A stretch of DNA of 64,000 nucleotides from Ectothiorhodospiraceae bacterium (GCA_024234875.1 JACKNM010000015.1:62001-126000); one strand, 5' to 3'. Counted from the first letter of the stretch, positions 27,703-36,293 are shown. The notes: generated by a model not told the origin, from the sequence alone. Numbers and translations: made by a program.

Positions 27703-28668
27703 ATGAGGATTTCCTGCCGACGTGTCCTGGGTACCGCTCTGGCCGTGGCCTTCGGGGCCGCGCCGTGGGCGGCGACCGCCGACTATCCCGAGCGTGCGGT
27801 GCAGTTCATCGTGCCCTTCAACGCGGGAGGGGGGACGGACGTGTCCCAGCGCACGTTCAACAAGTACGCCGAGCCCCTGGTCGGCCAGTCCATCGTGGTC
27901 GTCAACAAGCCCGGGGCGGGCGGCACCACCGGGTGGGCGGAGCTCGTGCGCGCCCGACCGGACGGCTACACACTCGCCACGGTGACGGTACCGCAGCAGA
28001 TCGTTCCCGCGCTCGCGAAGCCGCGGCAGACCGGCTACAAGCTGGATCAGCTCACCAACATCTGCGTCTATGCGATCGTGCCCGACGTGCTTCTGGTGCG
28101 GGAGGAGAGCGACTGGAAGACGATGGCCGACCTGGTCGCCCACGCCAAGGCCAATCCGAAGAAGCTCAAGGCCTCCAATACCGGCACCCTGGGCGCGGAC
28201 TTCATGACCACGCTCTACATCGAGCACGCCGCGGGAGTCGAGTTCACCCAGGTGCCCTTCACCGGAGGCTCGAAGGCGTTGCAGGCGATTCTCGCCGGGA
28301 ACACCGACGTCATGGTGGCGAGCGCGCGGTACGCGGTGTCTCAGAAGGGAAAGCTGCGCACGTTGGGAATCGCGACCAGGCAGCGCTTCCCGCTGGTCGA
28401 GGACATCCCGACCTTCGTCGAGCAGGGCTACGACGTGGTCTCGCAGCGTTACCGCGCGATCGCCGGCCCGCCAGGGCTGCCGCAGTCGGTGGTCGAGTAC
28501 TGGGAGGGAATCTGCAAGAAGGTGAGCGACGACCCGGCCTTCGTCGCCGAGATGGACAAGGTCGGCCAGCCCGCCGGCTACCTCGGCACGGCCGAGACCA
28601 ACGAGGACGTCGAGCGCATCACCGGCGTGATGCAACGGCTCATCGACCACTACAAGCTCGCCGAGTAG
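27703..28668 (+). CDS. tctC: Tripartite tricarboxylate transporter binding protein (TctC/Bug family)
   Basis: 321 residues with a 26-residue signal peptide (..PWAATADYP). Family motifs: RAVQFIVPFNAGGGTDVSQR, VVVNKPGAGGTTGWAELV, PFTGGSKALQAILAGNTDVM. Bug proteins bind carboxylates, sometimes aromatic, in the periplasm. It pairs with the TctA-TctB fusion downstream, separated by a hairpin that probably lets this subunit be made in excess. Confidence 0.93.
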   Translation: MRISCRRVLGTALAVAFGAAPWAATADYPERAVQFIVPFNAGGGTDVSQRTFNKYAEPLVGQSIVVVNKPGAGGTTGWAELVRARPDGYTLATVTVPQQIVPALAKPRQTGYKLDQLTNICVYAIVPDVLLVREESDWKTMADLVAHAKANPKKLKASNTGTLGADFMTTLYIEHAAGVEFTQVPFTGGSKALQAILAGNTDVMVASARYAVSQKGKLRTLGIATRQRFPLVEDIPTFVEQGYDVVSQRYRAIAGPPGLPQSVVEYWEGICKKVSDDPAFVAEMDKVGQPAGYLGTAETNEDVERITGVMQRLIDHYKLAE

Positions 28669-28706
28669 CGCGTCCGCGGCGCCGCTGATGCGGCGTCACC
28701 GATCGA

Positions 28707-28740
28707 GGGCCCGGGGCGCGCACGGTCGCGGTCCGGGCCC
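28707..28740 (+). terminator. Intergenic hairpin between tctC and tctAB
   Basis: GGGCCCGG and CCGGGCCC are perfect 8-bp arms around an 18-nt loop, in the 121-bp gap between the binding protein and the permease. No T-run follows. Such hairpins commonly give more binding protein than membrane subunit by partial termination or RNA stabilisation. Confidence 0.45.
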
Positions 28741-28789
28741 CGTCCCGGTGGCGCGGGCCAGATCGTGCACCATTGAGGGCAAACCGATC

Positions 28790-30790
28790 ATGTGGGAGGC
28801 GATCCTCGGCGCGGTACAGGTCAACCTGCAGTGGTCACATCTGCTGGTGGTGCTGATCGGCACGGTGGCCGGGACGGTCATCGGCGCCCTCCCGGGGCTG
28901 TCGGCGGTCAGCGGGGTGGCATTGCTGCTCCCGTTCACGTTCACGATGGACCCGGCTCAGGGGCTGATCATGCTGGCCGCGGTGTACATGTCGGCCGAGT
29001 ACGGCGGCTCGATCTCGGCCATCCTGATCAACACACCGGGCACCTCGGGGGCGGCGTGCACGACGCTGGACGGCACCCCGCTCACCCGCCAGGGGTATGC
29101 CCAGGAGGCGCTCTACACGTCGCTGCTCGCCGGCGGCGTCGGTGGCGTGTTCGGTGCTGCGGTGCTCCTGTTCTTCACCCCGCCGCTCGCCGAGGCGTCG
29201 CTGCTGCTCGGGCCGGCGGAGATCTTCTGGGTCGCGGTCGCGGGGCTCGCGCTGGTCGCAGGTCTCTCCGGACGGCACACGGTGAAGGGCCTCGTGGGCG
29301 TGAGCATCGGTGTCGGCCTCACCCTGGTCGGTCAGGACGCGATGTCGGGCGACATGCGCTTCACCTTCGACAACTTCCACCTCGTCGGCGGCATTCCGAT
29401 CGTGCCGGCGCTGCTCGGGTTGTTCGCGGTCGCCACCGTGCTCGAGATGCTGGAGCGCGCGAACGACGCCGTCGCGCCGCTGGTCCTGCGGAAAGGGGCG
29501 CTGCGTTTCGTGATCAACAAGCTGGCGCGAATGAAGGGACTGCTCCTCTACACCAGCGCGGTGGGCACCGGGGTCGGGGTGATCCCCGGCGCGGGCGCCT
29601 CGATCAGCGCGTTCGTGGCCTACGCCGAGGCCAAACGGATCTCGAAGCACCCCGAGGAGTTCGGACGTGGCTCGTACGAGGGGATCGCGGCGCCGGAGTG
29701 CGCCAACAACGCAGTCGTCGGCGGCGCCCTGGTGCCGCTGCTCGCGTTGGGGATTCCGGGCTCCGGATCGGCCGCGATCATGTTCAGCGCGCTGACCGTC
29801 CACGGGCTCCTGCCCGGACCGCGCCTGTTCACCGAGCGCGCGGACATCGCCTACACGTTCATGGTCGGGTTGATGGTCACCGTGTTCGCGATGTTGCTGT
29901 TCGGACTGGCGACCATTCGCTGGTCGAGCCTCGTGGTGAAGGCGCCGCGCCGGATGATGGTGCCGGCGGTGATGGTGCTCTCCGTCATCGGCACCTACGG
30001 CTACGCGAACAGTCTCTACGACGTCGCCGTGCTGATCGCGATGGGGATCGTCGGCTATCTGCTCTCGAAGGTCGACGTCCCGATGGTGACCGTGGCGCTC
30101 GGGCTGGTCCTGGGGGCGTTGGTGGAGGAGAGCTTCCAGCAGTCCGCGATCATCGGTGAGGTGGACGTCGGCTCGGTCTGGATGTATTTCCTCAGTCGCC
30201 CGCTGGCGGTCGTGCTCATGCTGCTCGCGGTCGGCGTGACGGCGGTCGGGGTGGTGCAGATCGTGCGCATGCGGCGCGCGCCGGGCGACGACGAGGTGGT
30301 GGGCGTCACCGCCGGGCGCACCGGGATCAGCCTGCGGGCGGCCAACATCGGGCTCGGCGTCTTGCTGCTCGGCCTGGCGGTCTTCGCCCTGAGCGAGAGC
30401 CGGGCCATGTCCGATCTCGGGGCGAGGTTCCCGATTCTGGTCTCGGTCGTGTTCATCGCGCTCGCGGTGTTGCTGCTCGCGGTGAACCTGCATCCCGCCA
30501 CCGGGCGCTCCCGGGCCGGCGTCCATCCGTTCCGGCCGGTGCCGTGGGGCAACTGGTGCTTCGTGGTGGTCGCGCTCGTGCTCATGGCGCTCGGCGCGAG
30601 CTGGGTCGGATTCTACGAGGCCGCGCTCGTGTTCCTGCTCGTGGTGGCGTGGAAGCTCGATGCGTCGTCGGGCTCATGGCGGCAGCGCTTGCGCGCGGCC
30701 GCGCTGTTCGCGCTCGGCTACGACGCGATCATCTATCTCGCCTTCAAGGTGGTGCTGGAGATTCCGACGCCGCCGGGGCTGCTGGTGTGA
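28790..30790 (+). CDS. tctA: Fused TctA-TctB permease of a tripartite tricarboxylate transporter
   Basis: 666 residues from ATG 28790. Residues 1-500 are TctA: GTVAGTVIGALPGLSAVSGVA, ILINTPGTSGAACTTLDG and GVIPGAGASISAFVAYAEAKR are its signature loops, within about 12 membrane helices. Residues about 520-660 have the four-helix profile of TctB (LGVLLLGLAVFALSESRAMS..., WCFVVVALVLMALGASWVG). The two subunits are normally separate genes; the fusion is complete and in frame. It takes up a carboxylate handed over by TctC with a Na+ or H+ gradient. Confidence 0.9.
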   Translation: MWEAILGAVQVNLQWSHLLVVLIGTVAGTVIGALPGLSAVSGVALLLPFTFTMDPAQGLIMLAAVYMSAEYGGSISAILINTPGTSGAACTTLDGTPLTRQGYAQEALYTSLLAGGVGGVFGAAVLLFFTPPLAEASLLLGPAEIFWVAVAGLALVAGLSGRHTVKGLVGVSIGVGLTLVGQDAMSGDMRFTFDNFHLVGGIPIVPALLGLFAVATVLEMLERANDAVAPLVLRKGALRFVINKLARMKGLLLYTSAVGTGVGVIPGAGASISAFVAYAEAKRISKHPEEFGRGSYEGIAAPECANNAVVGGALVPLLALGIPGSGSAAIMFSALTVHGLLPGPRLFTERADIAYTFMVGLMVTVFAMLLFGLATIRWSSLVVKAPRRMMVPAVMVLSVIGTYGYANSLYDVAVLIAMGIVGYLLSKVDVPMVTVALGLVLGALVEESFQQSAIIGEVDVGSVWMYFLSRPLAVVLMLLAVGVTAVGVVQIVRMRRAPGDDEVVGVTAGRTGISLRAANIGLGVLLLGLAVFALSESRAMSDLGARFPILVSVVFIALAVLLLAVNLHPATGRSRAGVHPFRPVPWGNWCFVVVALVLMALGASWVGFYEAALVFLLVVAWKLDASSGSWRQRLRAAALFALGYDAIIYLAFKVVLEIPTPPGLLV

Positions 30791-30833
30791 ACGCCATGCG
30801 CATGTCGCCAAGATGCCGGAGGTCCTTGCGCCC

Positions 30834-31847
30834 ATGAAGATCGGACTGCACATCGGCCCGCTGGATCGCTTCCCCACCATGGCGCGTTTCCTCGAGTTCG
30901 TCCGCCATGCCGAGGCACTGGGATTCGACCCGCTGCTCTTCTCCGATACCGTCTCGATGTCGCACTTCCACGTGTTCGACCCGTTCGTCCTCACCGGGCT
31001 GGTGGCCGGCGCCACACGTCATGCGGCGCTCGGCACCTGTGTGACCACGCCGGTGACCCGCCATCCGTCGGTGCTCGCCAATGCCTTCGGGACGCTGGGC
31101 CATGCCATCGCGCCCCGGCGCGCCATCCTCGGCATCGGCTCGGGCGACACCGCTGCCTACCTGATTGGCAAGCGCCACGTTCGGCTACGGGTTCTGCGTG
31201 AGTTCGTGCAGACGTTGCGGGGCTTCCTGGACGGCGAGCCGGTGGAGTACGAGGGGCACGTGCTGCGGTCGAACTGGCGCCGTCACGACACCCCGATTTT
31301 CCTGGCCGCGGACGGGCCGCGCACCCTCGCGCTCGGCGGTGAGATCGCCCAGGGCGTCATCCTCGGTGCGGGGATCCTGCCCGAGGTGGTGCGGTGGGCC
31401 GAGGCGCGAATTGCCGAGGGTGAGCGCCGTGCCGGACGCGCGTCGGGATCGACGGAGCTCTGGGTGGACACCATCGTGAGCGTCGGCGAGGACCGCGAGG
31501 CGGTACGCCGGGCGGTCCGCGCGCGGGTTTCCAATCGCGCCAACCACAACTTCCGGATCGACTACCACTGTGTTCCCGAGGCCCACATGGCGGAGGCACG
31601 TCGGTTCCGCGAGAACTACGTCGAGGGCGATGTCGGTGCGCACAGCGGCAACGTGGCGAACGTGACCGACTATCTCGTCGACCGCTTCGCCATTGCCGGT
31701 ACCCGTGACGACGTGGTGCAGCGCTTCGAGTCCCTGGCCGCCCTCGGGGTCGGCACGGTGCTGGTCGCGATGCCGTTCCACCTCGAGCAGCGGTTCCAGA
31801 TCATCGAGCTGTTGGCTCGGGACGTGATGCCACGGGTCGATCCCTGA
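30834..31847 (+). CDS. Luciferase-like (LLM class) flavin-dependent oxidoreductase
   Basis: 337 residues from ATG 30834, with GGAGG ten bases upstream. MKIGLHIGP at the N-terminus, RHAEALGFDPLLFSDTVS, ALGTCVTTPVTRHPSVLANAFGTL, LGIGSGDTAAYLIG and PIFLAADGPRTLALGG place it in the F420/FMN LLM family of TIM-barrel monooxygenases and reductases. The cofactor (FMNH2 or F420) cannot be decided from sequence. A probable C-C, C-N or C-S bond-breaking oxidation step in the local catabolic pathway. It converges on the IclR gene. Confidence 0.9.
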   Translation: MKIGLHIGPLDRFPTMARFLEFVRHAEALGFDPLLFSDTVSMSHFHVFDPFVLTGLVAGATRHAALGTCVTTPVTRHPSVLANAFGTLGHAIAPRRAILGIGSGDTAAYLIGKRHVRLRVLREFVQTLRGFLDGEPVEYEGHVLRSNWRRHDTPIFLAADGPRTLALGGEIAQGVILGAGILPEVVRWAEARIAEGERRAGRASGSTELWVDTIVSVGEDREAVRRAVRARVSNRANHNFRIDYHCVPEAHMAEARRFRENYVEGDVGAHSGNVANVTDYLVDRFAIAGTRDDVVQRFESLAALGVGTVLVAMPFHLEQRFQIIELLARDVMPRVDP

Positions 31848-31885
31848 CCCGGGGCCGAAGGCCGTTGGGGCCGCGCGGAGTCGGA

Positions 31886-32785
31886 TCAGGCGGCGGGCCA
31901 GTCCGCGGCGATGACCTGCTCGATGCGGGCGGCCGCGTCGATCAACACCGGTGCGAGCTCGGTGTCCGCGCGCTCGATGTCCATGCGAACCATCGGCGCC
32001 TGGCAGGCGACGGCCGCCACCACGCGCCCGTCCGGGTCGCGCAGCGGTACCGCGACCGAGAACATCCCGGCCGTCGTGCCCTGATTCGAGACGACGTAGC
32101 CCTGGCGGCGGATCAGGGTGAAGCGCTCCTCGAGCACCGCTTCCTCATGCAGCGTGTGCGCGGTGTAACGGCGCAGCGGGGTGGTGGTCAGCAGCCGGTG
32201 CCGACGCCCCTTCGGAAGGTGCGCGAGCAGGACCTGGCCCATGGCGGAGGAATGCAGGTCGACGCGCTTGCCGACCTCGGAGTGCACGCGTAGCGCCCAG
32301 TGGGACTCGACGCGATCGACCAGCAACACCTTGTCCGAGTCGAGGACACCGATGTTGCAGGTCTCGCCGGTGCGTTCGGCGAGCTCGACCAGAACCGCGT
32401 GGACCGGCCCACCGACGTGGGTTCTGTACATCGTCTCCAGGGCGAGCCGGCGGATGCGCGCACCCAGCACGAAGCGGTCGCGGTCGTAGTGGCGCTGAAT
32501 CAGATCTGCATCGAGGAGCTGCGACAGGATGCGATGGGCGGACTGGCGCGGCAGGGAGAGTCGGGTGGCGATCTCCTGCAGACCGAGGGGCACCTCGGAC
32601 TCGACCACGGTCTCGAGGACTGCCAGGGCGCGCTCGAGCGCCGAGCCCGTCGAGCGTTCCGAGGGCGCGTCGTGGGGACTGCGTAGGAACTGCTCGGTGC
32701 CAGTCGCGGGACGGGTGCCGGCGGCAGCGCCCGCGCGGCGCCTCCCGTTACCGGTCCTCACCGTGGAGCGCTGGTCGTCGGCCAT
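31886..32785 (-). CDS. IclR-family transcriptional regulator
   Basis: 299 residues from ATG 32785 (GGAGGGAG upstream). After a disordered Arg/Ala-rich head of about 45 residues comes the winged helix (LERALAVLETVVES..PLGLQEIATRLSLPRQSAHRILSQL). The effector-binding domain has ETCNIGVLDSDKVLLVDRVE and HSSAMGQVLLAHL. IclR proteins usually sense an aromatic or carboxylate intermediate. It is divergent from the second LVIVD gene with a palindrome in between and probably controls this cluster. Confidence 0.93.
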   Translation of the reverse strand: MADDQRSTVRTGNGRRRAGAAAGTRPATGTEQFLRSPHDAPSERSTGSALERALAVLETVVESEVPLGLQEIATRLSLPRQSAHRILSQLLDADLIQRHYDRDRFVLGARIRRLALETMYRTHVGGPVHAVLVELAERTGETCNIGVLDSDKVLLVDRVESHWALRVHSEVGKRVDLHSSAMGQVLLAHLPKGRRHRLLTTTPLRRYTAHTLHEEAVLEERFTLIRRQGYVVSNQGTTAGMFSVAVPLRDPDGRVVAAVACQAPMVRMDIERADTELAPVLIDAAARIEQVIAADWPAA

Positions 32786-32905
32786 GTCGGTCTCCCTCCA
32801 GATGCGAGCCAGTCGGTGTCGCTTCGCCGGGGCGGTCGCGGACTCTACCGACTGGAGACCGGCGGATAAAGACCAGGCACCGACTTGCGATCTCACCTCA
32901 GGCGA

Positions 32906-32953
32906 GGATAAGTTATCCCGAAAGTTGCCAAAAATGAATTCTGAAACCGGGAT
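32906..32953. promoter_or_regulatory. Operator candidates between the IclR and LVIVD genes
   Basis: GGATAA-G-TTATCC (32906-32918) is a perfect 6-bp-arm palindrome. It overlaps ATCCCG (32915-32920), which is repeated inverted as CGGGAT (32948-32953). The intervening sequence is notably AT-rich for this genome (CCAAAAATGAATTCTGAAAC) and is a good place for the promoter of the gene starting at 32987. Confidence 0.5.
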
Positions 32954-32986
32954 CCAAGCACAAGTCTCATCCCTGGAGGCGTGACA

Positions 32987-34228
32987 ATGAGCGACCTGCC
33001 CCCTGTACGACTCGCCCACAACCTGAAGCTGGTGGGCCACGACGATCTCGGTGGTGCCCCCAACGCGGGTGAGGGGATCGCCATCAAGATCACGCGCGAC
33101 GGGCGGCGAATCATGTACCTGGCGCACGAGAACCCGCCGATGTGCCTGTCGGTGCTCGACGTCTCGACGCCTTCCGCGCCGACTCTGCTGTGGCAGCTGC
33201 CACTGCCCCACAACAAGGTTCGGGGAAACTCCCTGGCGATGCACGGCGACTTGCTGCTGCAGGCCTATCAGGTGGCGAAGCCGGGCGACGCACCGGCCGG
33301 GTTCGAGGTGTACGACATCTCGACCCCGGACAAGCCGCGCAAGATCGGTTGGTTCGACGCCTCCGGGCCGCACTCACAGGGCGTGCACTACATCTGCTTC
33401 AACGACGGTCGTTACGCGCACATCTCCACCGGGGCCGCCGACTTCGAGCCCAATCACCCGAACGACCACCAGTTCTACATGGTGGTCGACATGGCCGACC
33501 CGACCGCGCCGCGCGAGGTGGGGCGGTGGTGGTTGCCCGGTCAACGCAAGGGCGACGACGGTCGGCTTCCGGCGCGACATCCGGCGCCCTACGACATCGG
33601 CTTTCGGCCGCACCACACGATGTCGTTCGCCGAGCGTCCCGACCGGGTGTACATCGGCTACATCGACGGTGGCGTGGTGATCCTCGACATCGCCGACCTC
33701 GGCGCACCGAAGCTCGTCGCCCAGTACGATTACCACCCGCCTTATCCGGGCTTCACCCACACCTGCCTGCCGCTGTTCGACCGCGGCTTCATGCTGGTGA
33801 CGGACGAGGCCACCGGCGACGAGGGAATCGACTGGCCGAAGCGGATGTGGATGATGGACATCCGGTCCGAGGCGCAGCCGATCATCGTGTCCAGCATGCC
33901 CACGCCAGCCGGATTCGAGGACTTACACCGCGTGGGCGGGCGCATCGGTGCGCACAACATTCACGAGAACGAGCCGCACGAGGCGGCGGCCAAGCTGGTG
34001 AACACCGTCGCCGCCACGTGGTTCAGCGCGGGACTTCGCATCTACGACATCCGCGACCCGTACCGATTCGAGGAGATTGCGGCCTTCCTGCCGGAGACCC
34101 CGAAGGGACAGCGTGGATGCCGAATCAGCGACGTCTACGTGGACGACCGCGGCATCGTGTTCACCACCGATCGCGCCCGCGGCGGCCTCTACGTGCTCGA
34201 GTACACCGGGGCACAGCCGCTGAACTGA
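32987..34228 (+). CDS. LVIVD-repeat beta-propeller protein, second paralogue
   Basis: 413 residues from ATG 32987 (TGGAGG upstream), cytoplasmic. Blades include VLDVSTPSAPTLLWQL, VYDISTPDKPRKIGWF, VVDMADPTAPREVGRW, ILDIADLGAPKLVAQY and IYDIRDPYRFEEIAAF. It shares RWWLPGQ, a HHT motif (FRPHHTMSF), YHPPYPGFTHT and RIGAHNIHEN with the protein at 25251 but lacks that protein's sigma-like insertion. The conserved histidines cluster on the loops and could hold a metal. It is divergent from the IclR gene, and its 3' end meets the Rieske gene across a shared hairpin. The function is not established. Confidence 0.87.
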   Translation: MSDLPPVRLAHNLKLVGHDDLGGAPNAGEGIAIKITRDGRRIMYLAHENPPMCLSVLDVSTPSAPTLLWQLPLPHNKVRGNSLAMHGDLLLQAYQVAKPGDAPAGFEVYDISTPDKPRKIGWFDASGPHSQGVHYICFNDGRYAHISTGAADFEPNHPNDHQFYMVVDMADPTAPREVGRWWLPGQRKGDDGRLPARHPAPYDIGFRPHHTMSFAERPDRVYIGYIDGGVVILDIADLGAPKLVAQYDYHPPYPGFTHTCLPLFDRGFMLVTDEATGDEGIDWPKRMWMMDIRSEAQPIIVSSMPTPAGFEDLHRVGGRIGAHNIHENEPHEAAAKLVNTVAATWFSAGLRIYDIRDPYRFEEIAAFLPETPKGQRGCRISDVYVDDRGIVFTTDRARGGLYVLEYTGAQPLN

Positions 34229-34234
34229 GCCCCA

Positions 34235-34275
34235 CGGCCCCGACGCGGGGTCAGGGCGACTCCGCGTCGGGGCCG
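34235..34275. terminator. Bidirectional hairpin between the convergent LVIVD and Rieske genes
   Basis: Perfect 14-bp GC-rich arms (34235-34248 CGGCCCCGACGCGG and 34262-34275) around 13 nt. The right arm lies inside the 3' end of the Rieske coding sequence (stop at 34251). There is no T-run on either side. Confidence 0.6.
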
Positions 34276-34613
34276 CGGACCTGGACCATGCCGGCGACCA
34301 CGCGTAGGCCGTGGCGCCGAAGCCCCTCGAACGCCGGCGGCGCCAGAACCACGCCGGTGCGGACGTCGAATCGAGCGCCGTGTCGGGGGCAGTAGACCTC
34401 GCGGCCTTCGAGTCGGCCGCGGTCGATCATCCAGCATCCGTCGGGGCGCATCAGCTCGCCGTAGTCGTGGGTGCACACGTTCTCGTAGGCGTGCAAGCAC
34501 CCGTCGACGCGAAATACCACGACGGCGACTCCGCCGACCTCGCCCACGCGATAGCCGCCCTCGGGTATCGCGCTCGCGGGTGCAAAGTCCGACCAGCTCG
34601 ACTCGGTCACCAC
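34251..34613 (-). CDS. Rieske [2Fe-2S] ferredoxin
   Basis: 120 residues. The cluster motifs are CTHDYGEL (Cys47, His49) and CPRHGARFD (Cys75, His78), as in small Rieske ferredoxins that pass electrons to ring-hydroxylating or other oxygenases. No oxygenase alpha subunit or dedicated reductase is in the window. It may serve the LLM enzyme or an unlinked oxygenase. The start lies close to the MITE-like element, which could have altered its promoter. Confidence 0.92.
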   Translation of the reverse strand: MVTESSWSDFAPASAIPEGGYRVGEVGGVAVVVFRVDGCLHAYENVCTHDYGELMRPDGCWMIDRGRLEGREVYCPRHGARFDVRTGVVLAPPAFEGLRRHGLRVVAGMVQVRGPDAESP

Positions 34614-34628
34614 TGCGTGCTCCCTTTA

Positions 34629-34808
34629 GAGGGTGTTTACAAAAGAATTGCTGTCGCGAGAGGGCTGCCGAGGGTGACTGGCAAGGCGTGGGGGTGTACA
34701 TCGTCCGGGAGCATGGCCGCGCCATGTGACCGGGCGATGGGGGCCCCACAACGCAGCCAGGTGCCCTCGGCGGGCCTCGCAGCAGGCAATGGTCTTGTAA
34801 ACACCCTC
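34629..34808. mobile_element. 180-bp MITE-like element with 14-bp terminal inverted repeats
   Basis: Ends GAGGGTGTTTACAA (34629-34642) and TTGTAAACACCCTC (34795-34808) are perfect inverted repeats, flanked on both sides by TTA (34626-34628 and 34809-34811), a 3-bp target duplication of the TNA kind made by some IS5-family transposases. The interior has no transposase domain. It is best explained as a non-autonomous derivative (MITE) or an internally deleted insertion sequence. No second copy is visible in the window. Confidence 0.8.
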
Positions 34809-35122
34809 TTAGCGCCGTGCACGGATCCTCGCCCGACTGCCGTTGCTGTCACCCGCGGGAAGGGGAGGTTGCGGTGCACCAGCCACCCGGCTCGTCTCGT
34901 GACTCGTCGATGCCGCCGCCGGCCGAGGACAGGGCCCGAGATGGACTCGACCGCCGTTTCCACAGAGCCCGACGGACCGCTCGCGCCGCCGGGCAGGAAC
35001 CGGGCGGCGACGTCGAGCCCGATCAGGATGTCGCGCCACCGGCTGGCGATCAGTACGACCAGGCCGGCCGTGGCGCTCGGCCGCGCGTCACCCGCGTGAG
35101 CCGGGTGCCGGGACGTGGTCAT
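34637..35122 (-). CDS. Doubtful small gene running into the MITE-like element
   Basis: 161 residues from ATG 35122, 17 bp downstream of the MOT1 stop on the same strand. The first 105 residues (for example LVVLIASRWRDILIGLDVAA) resemble nothing I recognise. The last about 56 are encoded by the mobile element, so if the gene is real its original C-terminus has been replaced. Apart from this and the element, 34614-35138 holds nothing else. Confidence 0.25.
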   Translation of the reverse strand: MTTSRHPAHAGDARPSATAGLVVLIASRWRDILIGLDVAARFLPGGASGPSGSVETAVESISGPVLGRRRHRRVTRRAGWLVHRNLPFPRVTATAVGRGSVHGAKRVFTRPLPAARPAEGTWLRCGAPIARSHGAAMLPDDVHPHALPVTLGSPLATAILL

Positions 35123-35138
35123 TGACCCGTGGGCGACG

Positions 35139-36293
35139 TCAATGCTCGGCGCCCGCCCGCAGCCGGCGCACGACGGCGACGCGCAACAACTCCGCGCCAG
35201 TGCCGGCGACGAGTCCGGCGAAGGGGTCGACCGTCACGGTGACGACGGCTGCCACCGCAATGACCGGACGGCATGACGGCCGGCAGTCGCGCAGACGACG
35301 CGTGAACGCGAGCTCGCCGGCCGCGAACAGCATCAACGCGCCGAGCCCCGCCACCGGGACGAGTCCGAGGACGGCGACGCCGACGGCGTGCGGGGCGAGC
35401 GCGAGGGCGAGCAGGGCGCTGCCGAGGGCCAGCGGCGCGAGACCGGTACGGGCACCGAATCGGTGATGGGCAGCCAGACCGCCGGAGCCGTGGCACATCG
35501 GGAGCGCACCGAGTGGCACCAGCACGAGATTGGCGATCCCGCTCGTCATCGCGAGCCTTCGCGGGGTCACGTGAGCGGCGTCGACCCCGAAGTAGTCGCG
35601 TGCGAGCAGCGCGGTGACCAGGACCGCGTTGGTGAGGGTGAGCGGGAGCTGAGGTAGTGCGAGCTGGGTCAGGGCCTGGTCGAGGTCTGCGGCCGACGGC
35701 CAGAGCGGGAGCGCCGATGTCGTGTCGGATGCCGGCATCGGGAGCTCGATTCCCGGAGCGCCGAGCAGGAGGCCGAGCGGGGTGGCGACGACCAGTGCGA
35801 CGAGCACCGCCGGGACGCCGGGAGCCAGCAAGGCCAGCCCTGCGACCACGCTCGCCGTGACCACGGCGAGCATCGGCGCCGATGCCATGAGGGAGAGGCT
35901 GACGCCGGCGAGCGCGACACCGAGTCCGAGCTGCAAGCCCGCGAGCACGGATTGGGGAACGAGCCGAGCAAGGCGGTCGATCCACCGGGTTGCCCCGAGG
36001 AGGATCAGCGTGGCACCCATCACCAGCCCGCTCGTCGCGAGGGCCGCGGGGGCGATCTGCTGGGTCAACACCACCGCGGCGACGACCTTCATCGGCTGCA
36101 CCGGGATGGGCAGTCGATAGCATGCCGCGGTCGCGAGGTAGAAGATCGCGAAGCCGCCGATGACCGGAAACGGGGCGAGACCGGCAAGCCCGATGACACC
36201 CAGACCCAGTGGCAGCAGGGTGCCGAGGTCGGCGAGGGCACCGTTCAGCTCGGGCACGAGCCGGCGAGTCGGGAGGTTCGGAACGCGGCGCAT
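35139..36293 (-). CDS. MOT1-type molybdate transporter (SulP-related)
   Basis: 384 residues, about ten hydrophobic segments. The two MOT1 signature loops are present: ELNGALADLGTLLPLGLGVI at the N-terminus and YRLPIPVQPMKVVAAVVL near residue 70. LTLTNAVLVTALLARDYFG and LPMCHGSGGLAAHHRFGARTG also match the family. MOT1 transporters are high-affinity molybdate permeases; bacterial members are often annotated as putative sulfate/molybdate transporters. It lies downstream of a ModE-like regulator and close to the formate dehydrogenase genes, which supports molybdate as substrate. Confidence 0.87.
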   Translation of the reverse strand: MRRVPNLPTRRLVPELNGALADLGTLLPLGLGVIGLAGLAPFPVIGGFAIFYLATAACYRLPIPVQPMKVVAAVVLTQQIAPAALATSGLVMGATLILLGATRWIDRLARLVPQSVLAGLQLGLGVALAGVSLSLMASAPMLAVVTASVVAGLALLAPGVPAVLVALVVATPLGLLLGAPGIELPMPASDTTSALPLWPSAADLDQALTQLALPQLPLTLTNAVLVTALLARDYFGVDAAHVTPRRLAMTSGIANLVLVPLGALPMCHGSGGLAAHHRFGARTGLAPLALGSALLALALAPHAVGVAVLGLVPVAGLGALMLFAAGELAFTRRLRDCRPSCRPVIAVAAVVTVTVDPFAGLVAGTGAELLRVAVVRRLRAGAEH

